64,000 nucleotides of DNA from Paralvinella palmiformis (Eukaryota; Annelida; Polychaeta; Terebellida; Alvinellidae), in contig JAODUP010000026.1 in assembly GCA_025642065.1 (NCBI GenBank), forward strand, positions 1,264,501-1,328,500, written 5' to 3'. How positions within the stretch are numbered: position 1 is the first letter of the stretch; every line of letters begins with the position of its first letter. A program made the position numbers and the translations under genes. The notes below the pieces were generated by a model. That model had not been told where the DNA came from. It saw only the letters and a program-made list of their open reading frames with translations, and ran no database searches. Positions 36,180 through 47,500 of the stretch are shown piece after piece.

Positions 36180-37205
36180 AAAGGCAAACTACAATCACTC
36201 TCACTCACCCACACACATACACATAGAGAGAGAGAGAGAGAGAGACGGGCATCTTAGCTCACAACTCAACTCACACGTGACTCCACGGCCAGCTCCTGCT
36301 AGCAGCTATCTGTCCCTATTATCGCTCAGAGCTCGTCATCCAAATTTAATGTCATCACCATCAAGGCTACACACACACACACACACACACACATACACAC
36401 AGACACCTACGCTATATGGCGTCATAGCTCTAACCTTGGCTGGTTGGCTGAGAGAGTGTATAACACTTCTACTAAACACATTTATTACCGCCAGATAAGC
36501 GCCGTCCATTGCTACAACGATAGCAGATTATCTTTTGTTTATCTTGAGCGTTTTTTTTCTTTATTTACACGAAATTTGGCCGCCAAAAATCAGTCCCCCC
36601 CCGCCACAACCTCGTCACAGTGAACCCCTAAAGACGGAAGGTTTGGCCGCCATATTGGCGTCTTTATGGTAGACAGTTTCTATTTGTTTGTTATATTTTG
36701 TATTAGTCGCCATACAATAGGTGACAGGACAATTACTGTCTCCTCTCCGGTCTTATACCCCCCCCCCCGCTCTCTCGTTTTCTCTCTCTCTCTCTCTCTC
36801 TATGAAGTGTAATATTTCTCGAGGCTGGTCACCAAAGATATTTGTTTATGATATAACAATCTTCCGTTTGCTGATGCTGGCTCCAACAGAGGTTTTTTTC
36901 CTGTCCGTTAACGAAATTTGGCAAATAACTTGGCGCCAAGCACGCCACCATCCGGGATACTTAGTGAACGATGATGGGGGATGTGTGTGTGTGTGTGTGT
37001 GTGTCTGCATTACCGGCGTTTTTTTAATTTTATTGTACTATCAGTGATGTGTTTAATGAAGTTTTTGTGCAAGTGATTTAGTGAGTGATTTAGTGATTTA
37101 GTGAATGAGTGAGTGAGTGAGTGAGTGAGTGAGTGAGTGAGTGCAGTCAGTCAGTCAGTCAGTCAGTCAGTCAGTTCAGTCAGTCAGTCAGTCAGTCAGT
37201 CACTG
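36180..37205. repeat. Microsatellite-rich DNA, ending in (GAGT)n-(CAGT)n
   Basis: CA/GA (36207-36245), CA (36370-36395), CT (36780-36801), TG (36980-37004), then GAGT (37104-37141) switching to CAGT (37145-37203). No gene was recognised. Confidence 0.75.
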
Positions 37206-37776
37206 AGTGAGTAACGCTTTGTTTAGCTATGTCTGAGATAGTTGTCCGAAGGACTGCACACTAGGGATACGAAATGATAAACCGGAACCCTTTTATCACC
37301 TAGATGTTTGCTGTCTGTTCAGTACGCTATCACTTCTAAACAGGGACAGTCGTTATAGAATGTTGTTGTTGTTATTGTTGTTGTTATTGTTGTTGTTGTT
37401 TTGTCAAAGAAAAGTTCCACATCCCCAGGATTTACTCTCACTCTCTAAACTGTAACATAAAGGGAAGGAAAACGTTGAAAGTTAGTTATTTTGTGACGAA
37501 GATTCCACCTCGAAATTCTCTCATAAAATGACAAAGTATCATATTAATTAGATTAATAAGCGAAGAGATAGAGGAGAGAGATAACTTACTCATCTTATCT
37601 AATCAGAGGAGACATGGACTATGTAAAGACTAAAGGAAAGAAGTGTATAATTTAACTATAAATAGTTTATAGATAACAACACGTGTGTGATTTATAGAAA
37701 AGTTGTAATATAAAAGATAATTAGATAAATTAATATTTTTTGTGATGATGTCTTTTGGGGGATTAGAGCTTCTTGG

Positions 37777-37821
<45 letters not shown>

Positions 37822-38439
37822 CTAAGCATTCCCTCCCCCCAGTGGTTTATAAGTTATTTGCTTTCTATTATTTAAATGTTCATATTAGAGAGAGAGAGAG
37901 AGAGAGAGAGACGCACACGCACGCACACACACGCACACACGCGCGTGTGTTCTCTAATTAACTTCAACTCTTTCCAGTCTTTATCTATCTATCTATCTAT
38001 CTGTCTGTCTGTCTGTCTATCTGTCTACTCATTTATTTCTCCATGTCTAGCTCTCGCTATATATATTTCCATATCTATCTATATCTACGTATACAGGTAG
38101 ATACCCAGATACCATATCTTAATTGTCCGTATTCTTCAAATCTTTAATCAACAAATCTCTCAAATAAAGCTCGCTGATCTTCTTCATGCCATCGTAATCT
38201 GTCTATAACCCCCACATCAGAGCTGCCCTCTATCCTAACATAAGATGATCCCTCTCCCACTAAACACGGCGTATTCCTAAATGATTCATTCACATAACCC
38301 CCACAACCCCGTACTCCATCTCCCCCCCCCCCGGTATATCATGACAGCGGCTCGGCTTTAAAAAGCGATTCGTCAAAGTCAAAGCGGACTTAACTTCGTC
38401 ATCATTCGTCGATGACGACGCTGTCACGGTACACGTCAC
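37206..38439. repeat. Simple-repeat-rich intronic DNA
   Basis: GTT/GTTATT (37360-37402), TA (37778-37818), GA/CA (37888-37945) and TATC/TGTC (37982-38025). No gene was recognised. Confidence 0.7.
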
Positions 38440-39300
38440 GACGACGGTCACGACACGCCGACCAACTGATGACCACCCCATTATCGCTCACGTAAACCCA
38501 GAACGAGACGAAAACCATCCATTTCGGCCCGGAATATCGACAGATGGAGCGAATCAAATTAGCGAAGGATAGCAACTAACAACGAGGAGAAAAAATATTT
38601 GTTAAAAACCGGGAACTAAGAAAGAAAGAACGAAAGAAGATATTTCTCGAGCAGACGATGTATGGCGGCCATTTTGGTTCCGTCGGCTTCTTCTCGAAAT
38701 GCAGTCGTCCATCAGGTTTTATTCAGAGGCGAGTTTGTTTTGACTTTCTCCCCCTTTTCAGTTCAGAGAGCCCTCAGGTACACAGGACCGGGATGAAGTT
38801 AATAATCTAATCATCACCCGGTTGTCTTCTTGGCTCTGTAGGTGAATAATAATCAGACGATAATTTCGTTCCTTCCCGCCTTTTTTTTCCGTGAGGCGAA
38901 ATGACATTAGCCGGTCTTTGGGAATAAATTCGTTATTTTTCACCAACGAGGAGTAGCCGTAGACATGAAAAATTAATAAAATACATACGTAGGAGCGAGG
39001 AAGGGGCCTGGATGGGGGGATGGATGGGGGGATAGAGGACGTGGGATGTGGGAGGGGAAGACGTGGACCGCTGTCGGGGCAAATCCCCCTTCGGTGATGC
39101 TTACGGCTAATGCGCATCTGAAATTAGCGCGGTGTCTCGAAACGTTAAGCCGAAAAAAAGTCTCACTTGAATTTATTATTGAAAAAGAAGCGGGGGGGGG
39201 GAGGTGCGCGGGACGTGCGGCTTGGCGGAGACGCGGCGTGGGAAGGGAATAACGCGAACGACGGTAATAGAATAACAGGCAGGGAATAACACGGCCTAAC
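38440..39300. other. GC-rich unique island
   Basis: CpG-containing, largely non-repetitive. Includes TATGGCGGCCATTTTGG at about 38660, in which a YY1-like ATGGCGGC overlaps GCCATTTT. A minus-strand frame (38758-39117) has no recognisable domain. Could be regulatory; no direct evidence. Confidence 0.35.
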
Positions 39301-39636
39301 AGGCAGCAACTGTTATAAAACTCGTAGTCGGGTTAATAACACAAAGACTCGCCGAGTTTTTGTCTCCGATAAAGATCGTCCTCTGATGAGGGATTACAAA
39401 ATGGAGTCTTCTTCTTTAGACGTGTTCTGTCAGCGAGGATAGACAGTCGTCTGCTAATAATGTTAGACGGAATTCGGATAGAATGTACATAGACGGGGGC
39501 TAAAACGTACACGTTCGGTGCCCCTCCCCCCTCTTCCCGGAAGAGACGCACGCACACACATTCACACACGTACACGCACACACACACACATGCACAAACA
39601 GGTAACGGTGAGACATTACACATGTCTCATCAAGAA

Positions 39637-39730
39637 AAGACGCCTCTCTGGATTCAGCCCCCGAAGAATCGTCCAGAGTTTGAAATCACGGTTCGAGATT
39701 CTCTGTGCCTGTGCCTTATTATACAATGCT

Positions 39731-39793
<63 letters not shown>
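39637..39793 (+). repeat. CA-associated dispersed repeat, copy 2, with (CA)n
   Basis: CCCCGAAGAATCGTCCAGAG, TCACGGTTCGAGATTCTCTG, TGCCTGTGCCTTATTATACA, TGCTAAAC, then 60 bp of CA. Near match to 25075-25141. Confidence 0.75.
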
Positions 39794-39795
<2 letters not shown>

Positions 39796-40247
39796 TTCAT
39801 ACGATTAATATTGTGATACAGGATACTCACTCACTCACTCACTCACTCATTCACTCACATATGATTAAACACGGTACCAAGAATGAGATAACATTCTATA
39901 AACGTGTCTGTCGCCTTGTGTAGAGAACCACTCAATATCGCTCAATTACTGATGACGTAAATAGGAAGTAGCGTCGACAAACGTGTCAAAAACACCAACA
40001 CAAAACACAACTTTCTTCGTAGGTGGCGCCACGGGCTAACAAGCCGACGGAGCTCAATAACAACGTGATAATGGCCAGGAGATCAGAGGAAATACAATAA
40101 ATTTCGGTCAGTTTTATCGTATTTAGGCTCGACTCGATCACTTCCCAAATTAGGTGACACGAAAAACATGTGGGACGAAAGAAAGTTTATGGCGAAGATA
40201 ACGAGAGCGGCGGGAAGAGTATTAACTTAATACACACCGCATCCCCC
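39794..40247. other. Intronic DNA; (ACTC)n at 39823-39850
   Basis: Otherwise nothing recognised. Confidence 0.45.
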
Positions 40248-40345
40248 CCCCCTCTCTCTCTCTCTCTCTCTGTGTGCGCGTGCGCGCGCGCGTGTGTGTC
40301 TATCTCTATCTCTCTCTCTCTGTGTTGTATGTGTCCCGCCCTCTA

Positions 40346-40383
<38 letters not shown>

Positions 40384-40620
40384 TGTGTGTGTGTGTGTGT
40401 CGTGCATGGGTGTGTGTGTGTGTTTTAGCGGTTTATAAAAAGGTACTGGCACAAGAATCGCGAATCACAAATACATTTCAGACGAGGAATGTTACTCACA
40501 CCCTCACTGACTCACCACTCACTGGCATATGCGCTCGCTTATTCAAAAGCGTATTTCAACGGAATTCTTCACCAGGGAGTGACACACACAGACACACACA
40601 CACACACACACACACACTAG
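40248..40620 (-). repeat. CT/GT/GA arrays and CA-associated repeat, copy in reverse
   Basis: Polypyrimidine and GT runs (40248-40423) are followed on the minus strand by the dispersed block GATTCGCGATTCTTGTGCCA, GTACCTTTTTATAAACCGCT, AAAACAC (40424-40465), which again borders the CA tract. A CA run closes the segment (40582-40618). Confidence 0.6.
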
Positions 40621-40994
40621 CACCATAATAATGGCTCATTTAGTACGGATTCTGTGAGAAAGTGTAAGAAAACTTGGGAGTGAATCAATTTTACAATATG
40701 TTAAGTTGGTGTTAACGATATCAAATATCACCGAAACACGTCAAAACTAGGCACCATCTCCTGGATTATAACAGCTGTCAGCTGTCATCTCAGATATATA
40801 AACACTGTGCCGGACATAGTAATCAGTTGTCAGGTTCTCCAGGACGACAGACAGACACACAGATGGATAGACAGATAGACAGACATGACAGATGATTGCT
40901 GTGACGTGTTCCAATTGCAGCAATAACAGCCTAAAATGTAACATGTCCGTTAAACAGTTTATTAGCTTAATATTGTTGCGCGACGCAGTGGGCG

Positions 40995-40997
<3 letters not shown>

Positions 40998-41028
<31 letters not shown>

Positions 41029-41076
41029 ATATATATATATATATATATATGTCTTTGTGTGTGTGTGTGTGTGTGT
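40998..41076. repeat. Palindromic microsatellite (AC)n(AT)n(GT)n
   Basis: The AC run is complementary to the GT run and the AT core is self-complementary, so the whole block can fold back on itself. Confidence 0.85.
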
Positions 41077-41159
41077 GGCTTGGTTGAAAAGAAAGATAGA
41101 GAAATTTGACTTCACATTATTCCTGAAGCGTTTCAGGAAGAAAAGAAACAATCCAAACA

Positions 41160-41215
41160 TTCAGCAGTACAGCTGTACTATCCAGCTGCACTAATCAGCT
41201 GTACTAAGCAGTACT
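41160..41215. promoter_or_regulatory. CAGCTG E-box cluster
   Basis: Three CAGCTG hexamers in about 45 bp, within repeats of CAGCTGTACTA and the palindrome AGTACAGCTGTACT. It lies about 310 bp into the receptor intron from exon 1. It may be a bHLH-bound site or merely a decayed short repeat. Confidence 0.3.
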
Positions 41216-41521
41216 AACCATCTCTTAACAATTAGCCACATTTCGCAACCTTAACAAATCGTCGTTTAGTTCACGGTCCTTGCTGCCGTCAGTAGCAAGA
41301 CCCGCAAACCCCCCTTCCCAACAGGCTGTATCGAGACCCAGTGCGTCTGGGGGATGTTTCATCCACCGGTGGAGACCCCCCTCAACCCATCTTTGTCCGG
41401 ATTAGAGCAGCCCGTTCAGTCGCGGCGTCCCAGCTCAGATGAACGCCGAGGCCGAACGAAACGATCACCCACTTCCCCGATCTGGATGAAATGCCCCACA
41501 AACAAACAAATCTCGACTCAC

Positions 41522-42108
41522 CTGTCGGCAGCGATCCCGGTCAGCGTCAGGATACTGACGACGATGACGACTCCCTGAAGGTACCGAGAGAACTTACACA
41601 TGGCCTCGCTGAGCGTCCACTCGTTGTACAGATACCACCTGAGCTGTACGGGCATGTTGACGGCCGCTATGAGCAGGTCGCTGACCGCTAAAGACAAGAG
41701 GAACGCGTTGGTCACCGTCTGCATCTTCTTGTGTCGGGCAACGACGATGATGACGAGAGAGTTGCCGAGTACGGACAGTACGATGATGAAGATGAAGCTG
41801 ATGAGGAGGACGTTCCTCATCGCCTGACCGAGGGGGGGCGGCAGGAAGTTGGAGGTGTCGTTCAGGATGCCGAGATAGTGATCCAGATCGCCGAGACCCG
41901 ACCCGGACGCGTTCGGGTCCGCCCCGCCGTAGTACAGGTGGAAGATATCCATGTAGGTGTCGTCGTAGTTGTAGTAGTAGCCGTCGGTGTCGTTCACATC
42001 GATTCCGGATACCCCGGAGAGGTCCGAGGATGGGGCGTGGTGCAGTCCGGATAGGCGATCCGGAACGCCGGTTGTCGTGTCGAGCGATGTGACGTTCATT
42101 TCGTCCAT
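41522..42108 (-). CDS. Peptide GPCR, exon 1 (N-terminus to DRY)
   Basis: First coding exon, residues 1-196 (last codon split AG|G). The start ATG at 42108 has a strong TTCACCATGG context, and the same frame meets a TAG about 65 bases upstream with no ATG between, so the start is well supported. The extracellular N-terminus is about 98 residues, acidic and tyrosine-rich around 44-60 (possible sulfation), with sequons at N5, N39, N66 and N83. TM1 has GNSLV; TM2 has SLAVSDLL with the conserved Asp144; Trp164 lies in loop 1; Cys171 opens TM3; TM3 ends TLTGIAADR. The donor is GACAG|GTGAGT. Pattern and intron position fit the beta-group neuropeptide receptors (orexin/allatotropin, CCK-like, QRFP-like); the exact subtype is unresolved. 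Overlapping antisense and shifted frames here are shadows. Confidence 0.94.
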
Positions 42109-42720
42109 GGTGAACCCAATGATGACGGCGATAATGTCCTTCTGACGTGGGGTTCCGGATAGTGTTGATCCCGCCTAGATCCGGAACGTTCCGCTTGACG
42201 GATCGCTGGTTAAGAATTCCCTTACGGGATTTGCGTGTGCGAGTCAATATTACAAAACGACAAAGCGGGCAGCGTTACAAGGTTACAAGGTCAATCCTGT
42301 GTGTAGCTGTAACCGTTTCATCAATCTTATCATTACGAGATGTCTGACTATCACTTAGGATAACCCTACATTGTTTTTCTCCGAAACTCTCACTCGTCCT
42401 CCCAAACTCTTATTCCCTCTATCCGTCCGTGTCCTTCTCCCTGTAGTTCTCTCCGTGTCTCATGTATCCCCCTCTCTCTGCCTCTCTCTCTCTCCGTGTC
42501 CTTCTCCCGTCAGCTTCTACCTCCGTTCTGAGGGCCTCTCACTGTACAGTCGGACTATTTACGGCCTTTCTCTGGTGTCGCTCAGTCGGCGCGTGGCTCC
42601 ATCTGTTGCCCGTTAGCGCACTCACAAGATATTAACGACGCGCAAATCCGTTTGATGGAACGAGGGAAAAAAGGGAAAAAATAAATTAAAAACTTCCGAG
42701 TAGAAACCGTCGTCCCGCTG
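42109..42720 (-). promoter_or_regulatory. Probable 5'UTR/promoter region of the GPCR
   Basis: Immediately upstream of the start codon on the minus strand, GC-rich near the gene and CT-rich on the plus strand (GA-rich on the sense strand) at about 42380-42530. No clear TATA box was seen. A further upstream non-coding exon cannot be excluded. Confidence 0.4.
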
Positions 42721-43139
42721 ACAACAATGTTGACGTCGTGTTAGATTAGTTTGTTGTTGTGGTGTGTGTCTTTTAGACAAACTTTAGTTAGATAGATCAT
42801 ATTTCGTCGACGCTGAACTGTTGTGTCGTAGTGTCGACCTCGGCGCCGAGGAGTTGGGGGGTTGTCTCTGTGTGTGTGTGGGGGGGGGAGGGTATCTCGG
42901 CGGAGAGTTCTCAACCATTAATAATTAGTTAGTTATTATGGCGGCTCGAAGAGTCTGACATAGCGGAGTGTTATCTACAGTTACTAGTGGTTGTAAATAG
43001 TGATGGTACCGGTATTTTTTTGGTCAGTTAACGATGCCTACCGCTATTACTAGCCGTAATTACCGATGTTACAGCTACTATTAGCGCAATCGCCAGTAAA
43101 AAGTCGCATCTACTGATGGTTACAGCTTCAAAAGGTTAC
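42721..43139. other. Intergenic DNA, moderately GC-rich
   Basis: Short TG/G run at about 42870-42888. No gene was recognised. Confidence 0.4.
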
Positions 43140-43265
43140 AGCTAAGGATGACTACATCATACGGAAACAAACACTCTCCACAGCGCCATCTACCCACGGC
43201 GCCATCTATCTGCAGTGAAACCTACCTACAGCGCCATCTACCTACAGCGCCATCTACCTGCAACG
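43140..43265. repeat. 16-bp minisatellite (ACAGCGCCATCTACCT)n
   Basis: About six partly diverged units. Confidence 0.8.
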
Positions 43266-43504
43266 ACCAATATATGCAAATCAACCCACCATTACGGCTA
43301 CTAGTAACTGTAATCAATTGATTTCTATGATCTTATAAATACATTATATTAAAAAAATTATAAATTAAAAGAATGCTATTATTGATATAATCTTAAATAT
43401 CTAACTTGTTAAACATTTCTAAAATCTATATGTATTAATTGATATATTGTTTTAATACATATATGTGATTTGTCATACGGTCCCAATTATAAACGTATTA
43501 TTTG

Positions 43505-43554
<50 letters not shown>

Positions 43555-44339
43555 CATATTATTGTGGAAATATATGAATAATTCATCAAATTAACCCAAA
43601 CTTTCATACGAATACTACACATACGAATACATTTATGTCTTAGTATGTAAAATACACATTTACTATTTTGTCATGAAACATCCCACCACCTACACACGCC
43701 TTGAAATAGGTCAACGAACTTATACCGCCGTACGTATATTTAAGCACCCTTACCTACCTAAGGCTAGATTTTGAATCAACAGGGAGTCATTTTCCTACAC
43801 ATAAATAAATCGACTTGGACACTGTCAAACAAATAGTTTGATGTGTGTTTATAAACCGACGTGTCTACATATTCCAGACTTCCCAGCGGTGAGAAAAAAG
43901 ACAATAATTTGATAACTCTCGTATTTATGTCTAAAGAAAAGACAAGACACCATTTTTTTTCTTTCTTTTTCATGAATGGTTTTAAGGAAAATGATATTTG
44001 CTTTCCATTCTTTAGCGAGCAGACAAAACAATTTGAAATATGTGAGCTAGTTTGACATCTGTTAAACAAATAGCGTCTTGTGTAGGAATTAAGTCGAGCA
44101 GAGATTATAGGCGTCAAGAATCAAAGGAGGCGGGTAAAGAATTGAACATCTTTCTGGCAGAATTTTGATATAAAGCATTTACTGGAAATTGTCACACACG
44201 TTATCTGACCGATAGCAGGATTCGAACTCGAGATGGTTGGATCATGATGTGTCTGCTATGATATATGTCAACATGTCAGCATCTTTACATAAACTACTAC
44301 CATATACAATAACTATATCTACTCTGATTACTTCTAGTC
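43266..44339. other. AT-rich intergenic DNA
   Basis: (TA)n at 43510-43551. A box-B-like GGATTCGAACTC (plus strand near 44218, likely a minus-strand SINE scrap). No gene was recognised. Confidence 0.45.
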
Positions 44340-44655
44340 TACACCATGATAGCATCTATTCTATACCATGATTACATCTACTCTATACCATGACGACATC
44401 CTATTCTATACCATGATTACATCTACTCTATACCATGACGACATCCTATTCTATACCATGATTACATCTACTCTATACCATGACGACATCCTATTCTATA
44501 CCATGATTACATCTACTCTATACCATGACGACATTTACTCTATACCATGACTACATCTACTCTATACCATGACTACATCTACTCTATACCATGACTACAT
44601 CTAGTCTATACCATGACTACATCTACTCTATACCATGACTACATCTACTCTACAC
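44340..44655. repeat. 22-bp minisatellite (ACCATGACTACATCTACTCT)n-type
   Basis: About 14 units. In the first half, 22- and 23-bp variants alternate (ATTACATCTACTCT versus ACGACATCCTATTCT), making a 45-bp higher-order unit that keeps one frame open. Confidence 0.9.
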
Positions 44656-44688
44656 CAACACATACAACACACACACACAAACACAACA

Positions 44689-44819
44689 CAGTATTGGCGT
44701 GTTTTCCTTTAATATAATATTATCTCAACAATAATTCACTTGATTAACATAATCGCTGATAGTCAAGATTATAAGGAGAAAAATGAGCGACTAGTGAGAT
44801 ATTACACGCGCACACATAA

Positions 44820-44856
<37 letters not shown>

Positions 44857-44983
44857 AACACACACAGCATTGGCGTGTTTTCCTTTAATATAATATTATC
44901 TCAACAATAACTCACTTGATTAACATAATCGCTGATAGTCAAGATTATAAGGAGAAAAATGAGCGACTAGTGAGATATTACAC
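44689..44983 (+). repeat. 119-bp unit duplicated around a CA tract
   Basis: 44689-44807 and 44865-44983 are almost identical (about two substitutions) and are separated by CA repeats. A diverged relative lies at 2690-2806. High identity suggests recent duplication, perhaps through the flanking CA tracts. Confidence 0.9.
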
Positions 44984-44989
44984 CACGTG

Positions 44990-45125
44990 TGAAAGGTCGC
45001 TGCTCTGAGTTAGTTCCCTGATGAATCATCCGAAGGTTTCGTCAGGAAACGGAAAAATCACGATTCGATAATCTATGTGCCAGTGCCTTATTTCACACTG
45101 TCAAACGCACACACATACACACACG

Positions 45126-45201
<76 letters not shown>

Positions 45202-45205
45202 AAAA
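44990..45205 (+). repeat. CA-associated dispersed repeat, copy 3, with (CA)n(TA)n
   Basis: GGTCGCTGCTCTGAGTTAG, TTCCCTGATGAATCATCCG, TCACGATTCGATAATCTATG, TGCCAGTGCCTTATTTCACA, CTGTCAAAC, then CA and TA runs. Confidence 0.7.
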
Positions 45206-45284
45206 CAAGCTAACTAAGCCGTGGTCCAGCTCTTATCTGCTGATATATAGTAATTTTTGTCAATGTGATAATACATGCTATTTC

Positions 45285-45329
<45 letters not shown>

Positions 45330-45578
45330 GATAATAATGTCTGATTTACAGAGCACCACATTCAACTTTGCTGTTCTGGGATGTTTTTACAATATTATTA
45401 TCCCTGACTCAGACCTGCCTCCATCCAGCATACACCTCAACTCCCGACAGAGTATACAACGCACGATGCCACTATAGGCGCATAGCATTATTCAGACAAA
45501 CATAACCATCACGTCCTGTCAGATTGTCATTTCTGGCTGAGTGAACCTACGCTCTAACTGACTGCGCCATCACAGCTG

Positions 45579-45632
<54 letters not shown>

Positions 45633-45711
45633 GTATTTGAGATCTATCTATACACTTAGCTGGCCTGTATCTCGGTGGTTGCTATAGACGCCATATTGTC
45701 GCCTTTGCCAG
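45206..45711. repeat. Two (TA)n arrays in intergenic DNA
   Basis: TA arrays at 45287-45327 and 45581-45627. A tRNA-like scrap (minus strand TGATGGCGCAGTCAGTTAGA) lies at 45545-45575. Confidence 0.7.
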
Positions 45712-45787
45712 ACGGACGAAGAGGACATCAGCGCCGACAACTTCATCAAATCAGATGATGAAGATGAAGATGTCAGCATCACTTTAG
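45712..45787 (+). CDS. Candidate acidic internal exon (unassigned gene)
   Basis: A 76-nt segment bounded by an acceptor-like TCGCCTTTGCCAG and a strong donor TTTAG|GTAAGG. Only one of three frames is open; it encodes TDEEDISADNFIKSDDEDED then VSITL. The sequence is unique, not a simple repeat, unlike most open frames here. No partner exon has been established: joining to 48520 in this frame would stop after two codons. It could be a real exon of a plus-strand gene running out of the window, a non-coding transcript exon, or chance. I do not recognise the protein. Confidence 0.3.
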
Positions 45788-45984
45788 GTAAGGAGATACC
45801 TCAGCCGTACCTCTAACTAGACGGAGACTTCCTCTAGACGCTATCCTATCAGGTGTTCTCTTTCCAATTCGGCAAATTGATAATCAGAAAAATATCCGAC
45901 ATTTTCTCCACCGACTCTCTCTCTCTCTCTCTCTCTCACTCACGCACACACACACACTCTCTCACTCTCTCTTTCACTCACTCA

Positions 45985-46016
<32 letters not shown>

Positions 46017-46180
46017 AACACACACACACACTCTCTCTCTCACTCTCTCTTATTCACACACACTTTCTCCTCCCCTGTCCATCCGTCTGTACGTCTGTTA
46101 TTCTACCCACTTATCTCTCTGATACATCTTGTTGTATCTAAAATTTTGTCGATACTAAAATGATTCGCAAGGTAGTATCG

Positions 46181-46224
<44 letters not shown>

Positions 46225-46293
46225 GAAACATTATCACCTTAATACAGTGCTTATTATTCCGCGAAGGAGATAATTTATATCTTCTCTCTTTTT

Positions 46294-46329
<36 letters not shown>

Positions 46330-46489
46330 TATTTGCGTTTTCTTTCGTCATTTGACCGATTGAGATAAACGAGATAAGAATAGTTATTTCGAGGATTCGG
46401 GATTCTAGAGAGGGGGTGGAATGGCATTAGTTAAAATAGTGATGACGTCATTAGATTTGTTGACGGACTCCGCCTAATGATCTGTATCA
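45788..46489. repeat. Simple-repeat-rich intergenic DNA
   Basis: CT/CA blocks (45915-46060), ATC triplets (46180-46224) and TA (46297-46325). No gene was recognised. Confidence 0.75.
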
Positions 46490-47500
46490 CGTGACACGAC
46501 GCCGGGACACCTTAGAGAGGACTACCGTAATGGCGGCGCTGTCGGCGCGCGCCGTTTTTCGTGTAAACAAGCCGACTTCTCCGTTTACCGGCCCTTATCT
46601 GCCGATATATTGCCATTTCCTGTCATTGTGATAATCTACCCTATCTCGTTACGTTCCCGCATTATCGCGCCTTCCGGACGCAAAATCCGTCGTCTGCCGC
46701 CGGGAACCAATCAGATCCGCGGCGCGTCGGACCCTGGCCGGATTTTAAAACGAGGCTTCGCCAAAACACGGCCACCTGTGACGTCCAACGAACGGGTGGG
46801 AGCTCGGCGTCGCATACCCGCTCGGTGGCGCCACGGTCTGGCCGATAAATGCCGTAATAACTTATTGCTATTCATCTGGGCGTCTGTCGGTGATTTGATT
46901 TTTCGGAGGACTAAATCATGAAATCCGCGCCAGCTGCTCCGGTGTTTAGCAATTCCCTCCTCTCATTAGCCATAATAATGGCGATTTATTGTGTAGAGAG
47001 GGAGGGAGAGAGAGAGGAAGAGAGGTAGAATGAGTGAGTCCCACGATACCGGTAATTTTCGTGGACAAACTAAATACTTCCATCGAGTCGTCCGATTAGA
47101 ATGGCGAGAGCAGACGATCTCGACGAACAGGACACGCCTGGGTCGTTTAAGATACGTGGGCGGAAGTAGCTGTGTTTGACGGGGGGGGGGTGTTAAGAAA
47201 GATGACGGGGGTGGGGGAGATTTGTCAAATGCGCATTATGTGATCATATCTGAGACTGCCCACAAAGTCACGTGATCTCGTCCGCCATCTTGCACCGCCG
47301 CTTACGCGTTAATGGTTGCATAATACTGAATAAATTACGGACCACGCACAGGGGACACGTCCCGGATGTGAGCTAAAGATTTCACGAACTATCCGAGTTT
47401 GCCGTAAACCGTCGTTTGGCTGAAATAATTAGCGATCCCCGACAATAGGCGCCGAGTTGGTCGGGAAGCCTGGAAAAACCGGAAACAAAAAATTCCAACG
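46490..47500. other. GC-rich unique island
   Basis: CpG-rich, nearly free of microsatellites apart from a GA run at 46997-47025 and a G run at 47180-47190. Contains GGCGCGCGCC (46545 region) and GCCGCCATCTTG at about 47282 (YY1-like on the minus strand). The plus-strand frame 46610-46921 is basic with no domain and probably reflects base composition. Could be a CpG-rich promoter or enhancer for a gene outside the window. Confidence 0.35.

Larger units (their letters stand above)
12062..41521 (-). other. 29.46-kb intron of the peptide GPCR
   Basis: On the minus strand the donor is GACAG|GTGAGT at the exon 1 boundary (41522/41521) and the acceptor is CTTCCAG|G at 12062/12061. The intron falls within the arginine codon of DRY (phase 2). 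Joining the two exons keeps the frame open for 436 codons including the stop. Introns at the DRY motif recur across class A GPCRs. The intron is filled with SINEs, LINE remnants, P-like MITEs and tandem arrays, listed separately; no other gene was recognised inside it. Confidence 0.88.

Noticed and set aside
41594..42247. 217-codon minus-strand frame, and plus-strand frames over exon 1
   Set aside because: Frame-shifted and antisense shadows of the receptor exon, which shows a full TM1-TM3 pattern in its own frame.
44340..44655. CRISPR-like array of 22-bp repeats; likewise the arrays at 49.5, 51.1 and 59.0 kb
   Set aside because: Head-to-tail tandem repeats with no unique spacers, in eukaryotic DNA without cas genes.
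46610..46921. 103-codon basic frame in a GC-rich island
   Set aside because: No domain, no splice context, and amino-acid use explained by CpG-rich DNA.
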